Assembly (NCBI GenBank): GCA_963824215.1
Contig: CAWGOE010000004.1
Location: forward strand, 682,001-746,000
Length of the DNA stretch: 64,000 bases
DNA from: VRUE01 sp963824215
GTDB taxonomy: Bacteria; Actinomycetota; Thermoleophilia; Solirubrobacterales; 70-9
Direction of reading: 5' to 3'
Shown here piece after piece: positions 46,480 to 54,905 of this stretch (position 1 is the first letter of the stretch; each line of letters begins with the position of its first letter). A model generated the notes under the pieces. The model was not told the origin of the DNA. It did no database searches and saw only the letters and a list, made by a program, of their open reading frames with translations. A program made the translations under genes and the position numbers.

Positions 46480-47855
46480 TCGCGAATGTCGACAAAATGC
46501 CCCTCGACTGCGGCGGCAGCCGCCATCTTTGGGCTAACCAGGTGCGTTCTGCCGCCCTTGCCCTGCCGGCCCTCGAAGTTGCGATTCGAGGTAGAGGCGC
46601 AGCGCTCACCCTCGATCAGGGTGTCGGGGTTCATCCCCAGGCACATCGAGCAACCAGCCTCGCGCCACTCGAAGCCGGCGGCGCGGAAGACGTCGTGCAG
46701 ACCCTCTGCCTCGGCGGTTGATTTGACCTGTTGTGAGCCCGGCACGACCATCGCCCGCACCGAGTCGGCGACCCGGCGGCCGTCGACCACGGTGGCGGCC
46801 TCGCGCAGGTCCTCGATCCGCGAGTTGGTGCAGGAGCCGATGAAGACGCGTTCGGGCTTGACCTCGGTCATTGGCGTACCAGGCTCCAATGCCATGTAGG
46901 CGAGCGCCCGTTCGGCCGACTCGCGATCGGCAGGCGAGTCCATCGTGGCGGGGTCCGGAACCGTGTCGGTTACCTCGATCACCATCCCGGGGTTGGTGCC
47001 CCAGGTAACCATCGGCGCGATGCCGGCTGCGTCGATCTCGACCTCGGTGTCGAAGCTTGCGCCGGCGTCGGTCGGCAGCTGCCGCCAGCGCTCGCGCGCG
47101 GCATCGAAATCCACTGGCGCGGCGGGGCGGCCCTTGACCCACTCGAACGTGGTCTCGTCGGGAGCGATCATCCCCGCCCTGCCACCGCCCTCGATCGTCA
47201 TGTTGCAGATCGTCATCCGTCCCGGCATCGAGAGCGACTCGATTGCCGGGCCGGCGTACTCGACCGCGTGCCCGACCATGCCGCCGGTGCCAAGGCGGCC
47301 GATCGTCGCCAGGATCAGGTCCTTCGGCGTCACCCCCGGACCGAGCTCTCCGGAATAGAGGATGCGCATCGTCTTCGGCCGCTTCTGGACCATGCACTGG
47401 GTCGCCAACACGTGCTCGACCTCTGAGGTGCCGATGCCAAAGGCAAGCGCACCGAAGGCCCCGTGGGTTGAGGTGTGGCTGTCGCCGCAAACGATCGTCA
47501 TGCCCGGCTGCGTCACGCCCAGCTCGGGCCCGATCACGTGGACGATCCCCTGCCGCTCAGAGCCCAGCGAGTAGATCGGGATGCCGAACTCCTCGCAATT
47601 GCGCTCCAGCGTTTCGACCTGGACGCGGGAGAGCTGGTCGGCGATCAACCGCGCCGTCTTGGTGCCGTCGGTGGGCACGTTGTGGTCGGCGGTGGCCAGG
47701 GTCCTGTCCGGCCGGCGCACCGGCCTGCCGGCCAGGCGCAGGCCGTCGAAGGCCTGCGGCGAGGTGACCTCGTGGACGAGGTGCAGGTCGATGTAGAGCA
47801 GGCCGTCGGAGACCTCGTGGGCGCTCCAGATCTTGTCGAACATCGTTTGCGGCAT
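46470..47855 (-). CDS. leuC: 3-isopropylmalate dehydratase, large subunit
   Basis: A 461-residue aconitase-fold subunit with a 4Fe-4S cluster. Cluster Cys in FIGSCTNSRIEDL and in GCSMCLGMNPD; VCGDSHTSTHGAFGALAFGIG and NRNFEGRQGKGGRTHLVSP are hallmarks. ATG lies one base after the stop of the XRE-cupin regulator (TGAGATG) with AGGAGG just upstream, so regulator and enzyme are co-translated. Confidence 0.95.
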   Translation of the reverse strand: MPQTMFDKIWSAHEVSDGLLYIDLHLVHEVTSPQAFDGLRLAGRPVRRPDRTLATADHNVPTDGTKTARLIADQLSRVQVETLERNCEEFGIPIYSLGSERQGIVHVIGPELGVTQPGMTIVCGDSHTSTHGAFGALAFGIGTSEVEHVLATQCMVQKRPKTMRILYSGELGPGVTPKDLILATIGRLGTGGMVGHAVEYAGPAIESLSMPGRMTICNMTIEGGGRAGMIAPDETTFEWVKGRPAAPVDFDAARERWRQLPTDAGASFDTEVEIDAAGIAPMVTWGTNPGMVIEVTDTVPDPATMDSPADRESAERALAYMALEPGTPMTEVKPERVFIGSCTNSRIEDLREAATVVDGRRVADSVRAMVVPGSQQVKSTAEAEGLHDVFRAAGFEWREAGCSMCLGMNPDTLIEGERCASTSNRNFEGRQGKGGRTHLVSPKMAAAAAVEGHFVDIRDWS

Positions 47856-47856
47856 C

Positions 47857-48468
47857 TCAGCTCCTCCTCAGCCCAGCGGCGATCACGGCGAGGAACTGGG
47901 TTGGCTCCTCGCCCTCATTCTCGAAGTGGTGCGGCAGGTCCGCGTCGAAGGTGACGCTGTCCCCACTTGAAAGGTCGTGGCGGGCGCCCTCGACAAAGAG
48001 GGCCAGCGTGCCCTCCAGGACAACGGTGGTCTCGCGGCTTCCCGGCTCGTGCATCGGCGGGTCGTCTGGTCCTCCCGTCGTGGCGCCGGGCGCCAGTTCG
48101 TGTAGAGAGACATCGGCGCGTTGGCCGGGGAGCGGTGGGGTCAGCTCCTCGAAGCGATGGCCGCCGCGCTCATAGCGCCGCCGCTCGCCGGCACGGCTGA
48201 TCACGACATGCTCGCCCTCGTCGAGGCGCAGCAGCTGCGAGAGGGTCAGCTCCAGCCCGGCGGCGATCTTCTCGGCCACGGCCAACGTCGGGCTCGTCTC
48301 CCCACGCTCGACCTGCGAGAGCATCGGCGCGCTCACCCCGCTGCGCTCCGCCAGGTCGCGTAGCGAGAGTCTCATCGCCTCGCGCAGGGCGCGCACTCGC
48401 GGGCCGATCTTCGGAGTGCCCTTGGAGGGCGCGTCGTCGAGAGCAGGCGGATGTACGAAATGGACCAC
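47857..48468 (-). CDS. XRE family regulator with cupin sensor domain
   Basis: A 203-residue protein. The HTH at about 22-78 reads RVRALREAMRLSLRDLAERSG then SAPMLSQVERGETSPTLAVAEKIA. The C-terminal cupin at about 115-200 has PPMHEPGSRETTVVLEGTLALF and FDADLPHHFENEGEE, a small-molecule or metal pocket. It heads the leuC-leuD-methyltransferase-leuB operon, one base from leuC, so it probably controls it. GTG at 48468 is probably the first base of the transcript. Three TGTAYG boxes at 20-bp spacing overlap its promoter. Confidence 0.88.
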   Translation of the reverse strand: MVHFVHPPALDDAPSKGTPKIGPRVRALREAMRLSLRDLAERSGVSAPMLSQVERGETSPTLAVAEKIAAGLELTLSQLLRLDEGEHVVISRAGERRRYERGGHRFEELTPPLPGQRADVSLHELAPGATTGGPDDPPMHEPGSRETTVVLEGTLALFVEGARHDLSSGDSVTFDADLPHHFENEGEEPTQFLAVIAAGLRRS

Positions 48469-48501
48469 GTTTGTACGTTATCAAAGACAACTGTATGTCA
48501 A
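48452..48501 (-). promoter_or_regulatory. XRE-leuCD promoter with triple operator repeat
   Basis: Minus strand: -35 TTGACA at 48496-48501, 15-bp spacer, -10 TAACGT at 48475-48480, 6 bases before the GTG start (leaderless). On the plus strand TGTACG, TGTACG and TGTATG start at 48452, 48472 and 48492, exactly 20 bp apart, inside the first codons, over the -10 and beside the -35. They look like operator sites for the adjacent XRE-cupin protein. Confidence 0.6.
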
Positions 48502-48522
48502 GTCTGCGGCCTGCGCCGATGG

Positions 48523-50120
48523 TCAGGGGCCCGGCGTGCGTTCCACGGCGGCCTCGGCGGTTGCCGCCTCGGCCTCGCGGATCGCGGCTCCCTCTAGTGC
48601 GTTGGAAAGCGCTCGCACGTAGGCCCTCGCCGAGGCCTCGAGGATGTCGGTGGCGACGCCCTGGCCCGTGGCCAAGCGTCCCGCTGCCCGCAGCATCACA
48701 CTGACCTCGCCAAGGGCGTCCTCCCCCCCAGTTACCGCCTCGACCGTGTACTGGCGCAGCTCGCACTCGGTCTCGGTCGCCTTCTGGATCGCGTGGAAGA
48801 TCGCGTCGACCGGGCCGTCACCGCTGGACTCGCCGACCGACTCCTCGCCCGAGGGCAGGATGACGGCGACCCGCGCCAGCGGCTCACGCCGAGAGCCAGC
48901 CTCGACCTCGAACCAGGCCAGCTCGTGGGCGTCGGCGCGCTCGCGCATCTCGTCGGAGACAAGCGCCTCCAGGTCGAGCGCGGTGACCTGCTTCTTGCGG
49001 TCGGCGACCTCCTTGAAGCGCTTGAAGGCGGCGTTCAGGGCATTGCCCTCGATCTTGAAGCCGAGCTGCTCCAGGGCGTCGCGCAAGGCGTGGCGGCCGG
49101 AGTGCTTGCCCAACACGATGGAGTTCGACTCCAAGCCGACTTCGGTCGCGTCCATGATCTCGTAGGTGGTGCGCTCCTTCAGCACGCCGTCCTGGTGGAT
49201 GCCGGACTCGTGGGCGAAGGCGTTGCGGCCGACCACCGCCTTGTTGGGCTGGATCGCATAGCCGGTCAGGCGCGAGACCATGCGGCTGGTACGCGCCAGC
49301 TCACGGCTGTTGAGACCGGTCGAGAGGCCATGCGCGTCCTCTCTCGTCTTGACCAGCATCACGATCTCCTCCAGCGAGCAGTTGCCAGCCCGCTCGCCGA
49401 TCCCGTTGACGGCGCACTCGACCTGGCGAGCTCCGCCAGCACCCCGGCGTAGGAGTTGGCGACAGCCAGGCCCAGGTCGTCGTGACAGTGGACCGAGGTC
49501 TCCACCTCTCTCAGCCCCGGCACCAACTCGTAGAGGCGGCGGAAGTACTCCGCGTACTCCTCGGGGGTGGTGTAGCCGACCGTGTCGGGGATGTTGATCA
49601 CGGTCGCCCCCTCCTGCACCGCGATAGCGCACACCTCCGCCGTGAACTCGATGTCGGCGCGGGTCGCGTCCATCGGTGAGAACTCAACGTCATCACAGTA
49701 GGAGCGCGCCAGGGCAACTGCTGCCTTCGCCTGCCCCTTGACGTCCTCGCGGTCGGTCTGCAGCTGGTGCTCGATATGGATGTCGGAGGTCGAGATGAAG
49801 GTGTGGATGCGGGGTCGGCCGGCGTCGCGGATTGCGCCCCAGGCGGCGTCGATATCCGCTTTGTGGGTGCGGGCGAGACCGCACACGGTCGGGCCTTCGA
49901 CTTTGCGCGAGATCGCCTCGACCGCCTCGAAGTCACCCGGCGAGGTGATCGGGAAGCCGGCCTCGATCACGTCGACACCAAGCCGCGCCAGCTGTTGGGC
50001 GATCTCGACCTTCTCGGCGGTGTTGAGCGAGATGCCGGGGGACTGCTCACCGTCGCGCAGGGTGGTGTCGAAGATGTGGACGCGGTTTGCGTCAGATGCG
50101 GTGCTAGCGGCGCTGCTCAT
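48523..50120 (-). CDS. leuA: 2-isopropylmalate synthase, frame-disrupted
   Basis: LeuA catalyses the first leucine step. The N-terminal half reads from ATG 50120 (VHIFDTTLRDGEQSPGISL, VHCHDDLGLAVANSYAGVLA). The catalytic and allosteric remainder (ECAVNGIGERAGNCSLEEIV, NAFAHESGIHQDGVLK, C-terminal LeuA_dimer) is in another frame. One extra G near 49431-49437 (GCGGGAGCT instead of GCGGAGCT) would restore ...VLAGARQVECAVNG and a full 532-residue protein. Everything else is intact, so a sequencing indel or very recent mutation is likely. AAGGAGG precedes the ATG by 9 bases; a Leu-rich leader peptide lies upstream. Confidence 0.88.
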
Positions 50121-50205
50121 GGGACTGCCTCCTTCTCCAGCTCTTCCGAATGACCTTGTCTCTCGCGGCTCACGCGCCGCCCAGCGCTATTCCCCCCGAA
50201 GGGGG
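50121..50205 (-). promoter_or_regulatory. leuA attenuator leader region
   Basis: The transcript between leader peptide and leuA can form CCCCC-TTCG-GGGGG (50192-50205, overlapping the last leader codons) and GCGGC-GCGTGA-GCCGC (50165-50180). Ribosome position on the Leu codons would change which hairpin forms. No U-tract is present, so control may act on the leuA ribosome site or through Rho. Confidence 0.5.
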
Positions 50206-50246
50206 AGGAGAAGGAGTAGCGGCAGGGTGTTGAGCCGGTGCGTCAT
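50187..50246 (-). CDS. leuL: leuA leader peptide
   Basis: A 19-codon reading frame with sequence MTHRLNTLPLLLLLPLRGE. Eight of 19 codons are Leu, including five in a row (CTA CTC CTT CTC CTC), with CTA and CTT being rare in such GC-rich DNA. It ends 66 bases before leuA, and a UUCG hairpin spans its last codons. This is the classic design of a leucine attenuator, which has been described for leuA in other actinobacteria. The ATG is 9 bases after a TAAGCT -10 box, with no ribosome site, so translation is probably near-leaderless. Confidence 0.75.
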   Translation of the reverse strand: MTHRLNTLPLLLLLPLRGE

Positions 50247-50255
50247 TCACATTTC

Positions 50256-50283
50256 AGCTTAGCGTAGGCTGCGCCGATCGCAA
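50256..50283 (-). promoter_or_regulatory. leuL-leuA promoter
   Basis: Minus strand: -35 TTGCGA at 50278-50283, 16-bp spacer, -10 TAAGCT at 50256-50261. Transcription should begin next to the leader peptide ATG. It sits back to back with the MFS -10 box, only 3 bp apart. Confidence 0.5.
50265..50270 (+). promoter_or_regulatory. Putative MFS gene -10 box
   Basis: TAGGCT on the plus strand, 6 bases before the in-frame ATC at 50277. It fits the TAnnnT-N6-start pattern of leaderless genes here. No -35 is evident. Confidence 0.35.
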
Positions 50284-51668
50284 GGCTCGACCGCTCCACC
50301 GTCCTGGCGCTGTTCGCGATGAGCATGAGTGTGCTCGTGATCGCCAATGACTTCTCGGCGATCAACGTCGCGATCCCGACGATGGAGAAGGACTTCGACA
50401 CCGGGGTCAACACGATCCAGTGGGTGGTCAACGCCTATGCGCTGACCTTCGGGGTGATGATCGTCACCGGCGGCCGTCTTGCCGACATGTTCGGGCGCCG
50501 GCGCGCCTTCTTCATCGGCACCGCGATCTTCGCCTCGATGTCAGCGCTGGGCGGGGCCGCTCAGTCGGAGGCCTGGCTGATCACCAGCCGGGTCCTGATG
50601 GGGATTGGCGGCGCGCTGATGTGGCCGGCGATCCTCGGCATGACCTTCGCCCTGCTGCCCGCCGAGAAGGCCGGCCTGGCCGGCGGCATCATCCTCGGCG
50701 CCGCCGGCCTCGGCAACGCGATCGGCCCGCTGATCGGCGGCGTCCTCACCGACGCCCTGAGCTGGCGCTGGATCTTCTTCCTCAACGTGCCGATCTCCGC
50801 CTTCGCCGTCTTCGTCACCTATCGCCTGGTCAAGGTGGAGGAGCCTGAGGTCGAGGAACAGCGGATCGACTACCCGGGGATCGCGGCGATCTCGGTCGGC
50901 CTGGTCTCGCTCTTGATTGCGCTCGACCAGGTCGACGACTGGGGTTGGGGCGATCCGCGCGTTATCGCGATGCTGGCGCTGGCCGCGCTCCTGATCGCCG
51001 CCTTCGTGCCGATCGAGCGCCGCGCGGGAATGAGCGCACTGATCCCCCGGGCGGTCATGCGCAACGAGAGCTTCCGCGCTTCCTGCGTAGCGATCACGCT
51101 GATGTCGGCAACTTTTTTCGCGGCATTGCTCTACCTGCCCCAGTTCATGCAGAAGCACCTCGACTACTCACCGCTTGAGGCGGGCGTCGGAATCTTGCCG
51201 TTCCTTGGCACCTTTGCCCTCGTCTCCTTTATCGCCGGTCCGCTTTATAACCGGGTCGGGGCAAAGCCACTGGCGGTTGTTGGTGCTGCCTGCATCACGA
51301 TCGCGCCCTTTGCCTTTTCGCAAGTGAGCGAAGGCTCCGGCTACGGCTCTCTCGTCGCCGGCATGCTCATCCTCGGCGTTGGCATCGGCAGCTTCTACCC
51401 AACCGCCACCACCGCCGGCGTCACTTCTGTCGACGAATCGCAGAGCAGCCTCGCTGGCGGCATCCTCTACATGTGTCAGATCGCTGGCGGCGCGATCGGC
51501 CTCGGCCTGACCACGACCGTCTTCTCGGCCCAGGACTCCTTCGTCGACGGGATCCAAGCCGGCTTCCGACTCGACGCGGCACTTTCCCTGTTGGGCTTTC
51601 TGGTCGCCCTTTTCTTTGTCGGCGGACGGCTGCTCGGCCGCCGCGCGCAGGCCGAGAGCGGCGTCTAG
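50277..51668 (+). CDS. MFS transporter, DHA2 (drug:H+ antiporter) family
   Basis: A multi-pass exporter of 463 residues if it starts at ATC 50277, or 449 from the first ATG at 50319. The ATG start would cut the first membrane helix (LALFAMSMSVLVIANDFSAI). In-frame DNA upstream to 50277 continues good helix sequence, then a stop at 50265; no ATG, GTG or TTG exists there. Motif A GGRLADMFGRRRAFF and the motif C region GLGNAIGPLIGG are clear, and about 12-14 helices follow. The substrate is unknown. It is divergent from leuA. Confidence 0.85.
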   Translation: MARLDRSTVLALFAMSMSVLVIANDFSAINVAIPTMEKDFDTGVNTIQWVVNAYALTFGVMIVTGGRLADMFGRRRAFFIGTAIFASMSALGGAAQSEAWLITSRVLMGIGGALMWPAILGMTFALLPAEKAGLAGGIILGAAGLGNAIGPLIGGVLTDALSWRWIFFLNVPISAFAVFVTYRLVKVEEPEVEEQRIDYPGIAAISVGLVSLLIALDQVDDWGWGDPRVIAMLALAALLIAAFVPIERRAGMSALIPRAVMRNESFRASCVAITLMSATFFAALLYLPQFMQKHLDYSPLEAGVGILPFLGTFALVSFIAGPLYNRVGAKPLAVVGAACITIAPFAFSQVSEGSGYGSLVAGMLILGVGIGSFYPTATTAGVTSVDESQSSLAGGILYMCQIAGGAIGLGLTTTVFSAQDSFVDGIQAGFRLDAALSLLGFLVALFFVGGRLLGRRAQAESGV

Positions 51669-51670
51669 CG

Positions 51671-52231
51671 TCAGCCGCGCAGGCGGCGAACTTTGTTTGC
51701 CCCGGGACCGCCGGCGAGAGTGTCCATTCCCGTCCCCCCCCGCAAGATGTCGGCGCCCTGGCCGCCGATCAGCGTGTCGGAACCCGGGCCGCCGTAGAGC
51801 AGGTCGGACTCACGCCAACCGACCAACCGATCATCGCCGTTGCCGCCAATCAGCTTGTCTGGGCCGCCGCCGCCGACCAGAAGATCGTCGCCGGCACCGC
51901 CACGCAGGGTCACTGGCGCCGTCACGTCCTTGGCCACAGTGACCTCGTCGTGCCCACCGTCGGCGTTGACTTCGAAGCCGGCTATCGCGGGGGCGTCGCA
52001 GAGGAGCTCGTTGGGGTTGTCTTCGGGGTGCGAGCACACGGTCCCGCCGACCTCGAGCTGCACCACTGAGTCGATCACGTAGAGGCGCCCGTCGGAGCTG
52101 AGCCAGACCTTGATCACGTTGTCTTCCTCACCGCCGGCCAGCAGCACGGTGTAGGTCTTCGTTTCGGCAAACGCCGTCCCAGGCGTCAGCAGTGCCAGCA
52201 GGGCGAACGAGATAAGTAGGAGCTTCTTCAT
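51671..52231 (-). CDS. Secreted RTX-type calcium-binding repeat protein
   Basis: A 186-residue protein with signal peptide MKKLLLISFALLALLTPGTAFA. Residues about 105-180 carry nonapeptide GGxGxDxLx repeats (GGAGDDLLVG, GGNGDDRLVG, GGPGSDTLIG, GGQGADILRG, GGTGMDTLAG), which form a calcium-binding beta-roll. The N-terminal domain is not recognised and contains two Cys. It is exported; the role is unknown. It converges with the MFS gene, 2 bases between stops. Confidence 0.8.
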   Translation of the reverse strand: MKKLLLISFALLALLTPGTAFAETKTYTVLLAGGEEDNVIKVWLSSDGRLYVIDSVVQLEVGGTVCSHPEDNPNELLCDAPAIAGFEVNADGGHDEVTVAKDVTAPVTLRGGAGDDLLVGGGGPDKLIGGNGDDRLVGWRESDLLYGGPGSDTLIGGQGADILRGGTGMDTLAGGPGANKVRRLRG

Positions 52232-52270
52232 CAGCTAAGGCGTCCCCGCCACCGACTCGGGTCGGAGCGT

Positions 52271-53305
52271 CTACGTAGGGAACAGCACGACCTTGCCTAC
52301 GTTGCGGCGTTCGGCGATGAATTTATGCGCGTCGCCTGCGCGATCGAAGGGAAAGGCCTCGGCGACGACCGGCTGCAGGCGGCCGGCTTCCAGGTCTGCC
52401 ATCAACGGTTCAACCACGCGGTCGAGGTTGCCCTCGGTGTCCCACCACTTGAGCATGTTGAGCCCGAAGACCCCCTTGTTCTCGTTCATTACCAGGAGGC
52501 TCTTCCACCACGGCATCGTCGCCGTGGCCATCGTGGCAAGACTCTTCAGGGTCAGCGGGATGTCGCGCTTGCCTTCCTTGGAGTTCTCCGAGAGCCCGTA
52601 CATGACCAGCCGCCCGCCCGGCCGGAGCAGGCGGTAGTCCTTGCGGAACGAGCTCGGGCCGATGGCGTCGATGATCAGGTCGACTCCCTCCCCACCGGTG
52701 ATCCGCATCGTCTCCGCCTCGAAGTCCTGGGAGCGGTAGTCGATCGCGTGGGTGACGCCCTGCGCCTTGATCGCCTCGTGCTTGGAAGCCGAGGCGGTTC
52801 CGAAGATCTCGGCGCCGGCGTTGCGGGCGATCTGCGTCGCAGAGATGCCAACGCCGCCGCCCGCCGCATGGATCAGGACACGGTTGCCCTCGCGCAGGCT
52901 TCCCATCATGACCAGGGCGGCGTAGGCGGTGCCGTAATTGACGGGGAAGGCAGCGCCCTGCTCGAAGCTGAGCTCGTCCGGCAGCGGCAGCGCCTGGTCA
53001 GCCGGAACCGTGATCAGCTCGGCCTGGCCGCCAAAGCGGGTGCCGGCGATGACGCGGTCACCGACTTCGTGGTCGGTGACCCCATCGCCGAGTGACTCGA
53101 TCTCACCGGCGACCTCATAGCCGAGCACGCAGGGCGGCTTGGGCGCATCCGGGTAGAGGCCGACGCGGGCCATCGTGTCGGCAAAGTTGATCCCCGCCGC
53201 CTTGACCGCGATCCGCACCTCGCCAGGCCCAACGGCAGGGTCTGGCCGCTCCTGCACTTGGAGCACGTCGTACCCGCCGGTCCCCGTTAGCACCACGGCC
53301 TTCAT
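52271..53305 (-). CDS. NADPH:quinone reductase-type medium-chain dehydrogenase
   Basis: A 344-residue MDR superfamily enzyme without the zinc-binding Cys/His set. It has the GroES-like N-domain (VKAAGINFADTMARVGLYPDAP), AAFPVNYGTAYAALV and the NADPH fold VLIHAAGGGVGISATQIARNAGAEIFGT. The closest group by pattern is the VAT1/QOR-type quinone oxidoreductases. It lies 19 bases downstream of serA on the same strand; the substrate is not predictable. Confidence 0.85.
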   Translation of the reverse strand: MKAVVLTGTGGYDVLQVQERPDPAVGPGEVRIAVKAAGINFADTMARVGLYPDAPKPPCVLGYEVAGEIESLGDGVTDHEVGDRVIAGTRFGGQAELITVPADQALPLPDELSFEQGAAFPVNYGTAYAALVMMGSLREGNRVLIHAAGGGVGISATQIARNAGAEIFGTASASKHEAIKAQGVTHAIDYRSQDFEAETMRITGGEGVDLIIDAIGPSSFRKDYRLLRPGGRLVMYGLSENSKEGKRDIPLTLKSLATMATATMPWWKSLLVMNENKGVFGLNMLKWWDTEGNLDRVVEPLMADLEAGRLQPVVAEAFPFDRAGDAHKFIAERRNVGKVVLFPT

Positions 53306-53324
53306 GGATTGAGCCTACTGTCCG

Positions 53325-54905
53325 CTAGAGATCGACGGAGCGACCGACCGAGAAGCCATCGAGCTCGAGGATCTTGCCGATCGTCTCCGCTCGCACCGGC
53401 GCGTCCGTAGTCAGCGCCATCACAGCTCGCTCTCCACCGGCCGCAGCGCCGACCGCAGCGGAGATGATGTTGACGCCCTCCTCGCCGAACATCGAACCAA
53501 CCCGGCCGATCATGCCCGGCCGGTCGGCGTAGCGGAAGACCGCGATGTGGTCGGCAAAAGGCAGGTAGAAGCTCTCGCCCCAGACCGAGACCAGGTAGGG
53601 CTCGTTACGCGGCCCAACCCCAGTGCCGGCGACCTCGACAGCGTCCTCGCCAGATCCGAGGCGCACGGTGATCAGCTCGGTGAAGTCCTCCGAAGCGGTC
53701 TCCTTGGTCTCGGCCAGCTCGATGCCGCGCTCCTCGGCCATCTGCGGTGCGTTGACGAGGTTCACCGGCTCCTCGGTATGGCCGGAGAGGATGCCGACCA
53801 AGACAGCGATGCCGAGCAGTCGCGTGTCGTGAGTGGCGATACGACCGCGGAACTCGACTGTGACGCCGTCGATTGCGCCCTCGCCGAGCCCCTGGGCAAG
53901 GCGGCCGAGCTTTTCGCAAAGGGGCACGAAGGGCGCCAGCGCCTCCATCTCCTCGGGCCGGACCGCGGCGATGTTGACCGCGTTGGTGACGACACCCCCG
54001 CTCAGCGCCGCGATCACCTGTTCAGCCGTGACAACTCCGGCGCGGTCCTGGGCCTCGGCAGTAGAGGCGCCCAGATGCGGCGTAAGGACAACGTCGTCGC
54101 GACCGAAGAGCGCGTGCTCGGTGAAGGGCTCGGAGGGAAAGACATCGAGGGCTGCGCCGCCCAGCTTGCCCGACTCGAGCCCGGCAAGCACGGCGTCAAG
54201 ATCGACCAACTCGCCGCGGGCGCAGTTGACCACCCGCGCTCCCTCTTTCATCGTCGCAATCGCCTTCTCGTCGATCAGATCGATCGTCTCCGGCGTCTTG
54301 GGCACGTGCAGGGTGATGACGTCGGCCCGGCTGAGCAGTTCGTCGAGCTCCTCGATCCCCCCTACGCCGAGTTCGCGGAAGCGCTCCGCCGAGACAAACT
54401 TGTCGAAGGCGAGGACGTCCATCTCGAAGCTCTGGGCGCGTTTGGCGACGAGCTGGCCGATCCGGCCGAAGCCGATCACCCCGAGCGTCTTGCCGTAGAG
54501 CTCGGTTCCCTTGAACTTCGGCCGCTCCCAGGCGCCACCGATGAGGGAGGCGTGCGCTCGGGGCACGTTGCGGCAGAGAGCCAACATCAGCGCCAGCGTG
54601 TGCTCGGCGGCCGCCACCGAGTTCGATTCGGGAGCGTTGGCGACGACGATCCCGCGGCGGGTCGCGGCGGGAATGTCGACGTTGTCGACGCCGGTCCCGG
54701 CACGGCCGATCACCTTCAGCCGCTCGGCCCGCTCGATCAGCTCGGGAGTGACCTGGGTCGCGGAGCGGACGAGGATCGCGTCATAGTCCCCAATCGCCTC
54801 GCGCAACTCGTCGTCGGACATCTCCAATCCGAGGTCAACCTCAAAGCTTTCGCGCAGCAGCTCGACTCCGGAGTCGGCGATCTTCTCCTTGACGAGAACC
54901 TTCAC
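53325..54905 (-). CDS. serA: D-3-phosphoglycerate dehydrogenase
   Basis: A 526-residue long-form enzyme, first step of serine synthesis. NAD fold KTLGVIGFGRIGQLVAKRA, catalytic segments NCARGELVD and LTPHLGASTAEAQDRAG with His. A substrate-binding intervening domain (about 315-450) and C-terminal ACT domain (about 455-526, DRPGMIGRVGSMFGEEGVNI) follow; this layout gives serine feedback in mycobacteria. GTG 54905 overlaps the serC stop (GTGA); longer readings shadow serC. Confidence 0.94.
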   Translation of the reverse strand: MKVLVKEKIADSGVELLRESFEVDLGLEMSDDELREAIGDYDAILVRSATQVTPELIERAERLKVIGRAGTGVDNVDIPAATRRGIVVANAPESNSVAAAEHTLALMLALCRNVPRAHASLIGGAWERPKFKGTELYGKTLGVIGFGRIGQLVAKRAQSFEMDVLAFDKFVSAERFRELGVGGIEELDELLSRADVITLHVPKTPETIDLIDEKAIATMKEGARVVNCARGELVDLDAVLAGLESGKLGGAALDVFPSEPFTEHALFGRDDVVLTPHLGASTAEAQDRAGVVTAEQVIAALSGGVVTNAVNIAAVRPEEMEALAPFVPLCEKLGRLAQGLGEGAIDGVTVEFRGRIATHDTRLLGIAVLVGILSGHTEEPVNLVNAPQMAEERGIELAETKETASEDFTELITVRLGSGEDAVEVAGTGVGPRNEPYLVSVWGESFYLPFADHIAVFRYADRPGMIGRVGSMFGEEGVNIISAAVGAAAGGERAVMALTTDAPVRAETIGKILELDGFSVGRSVDL

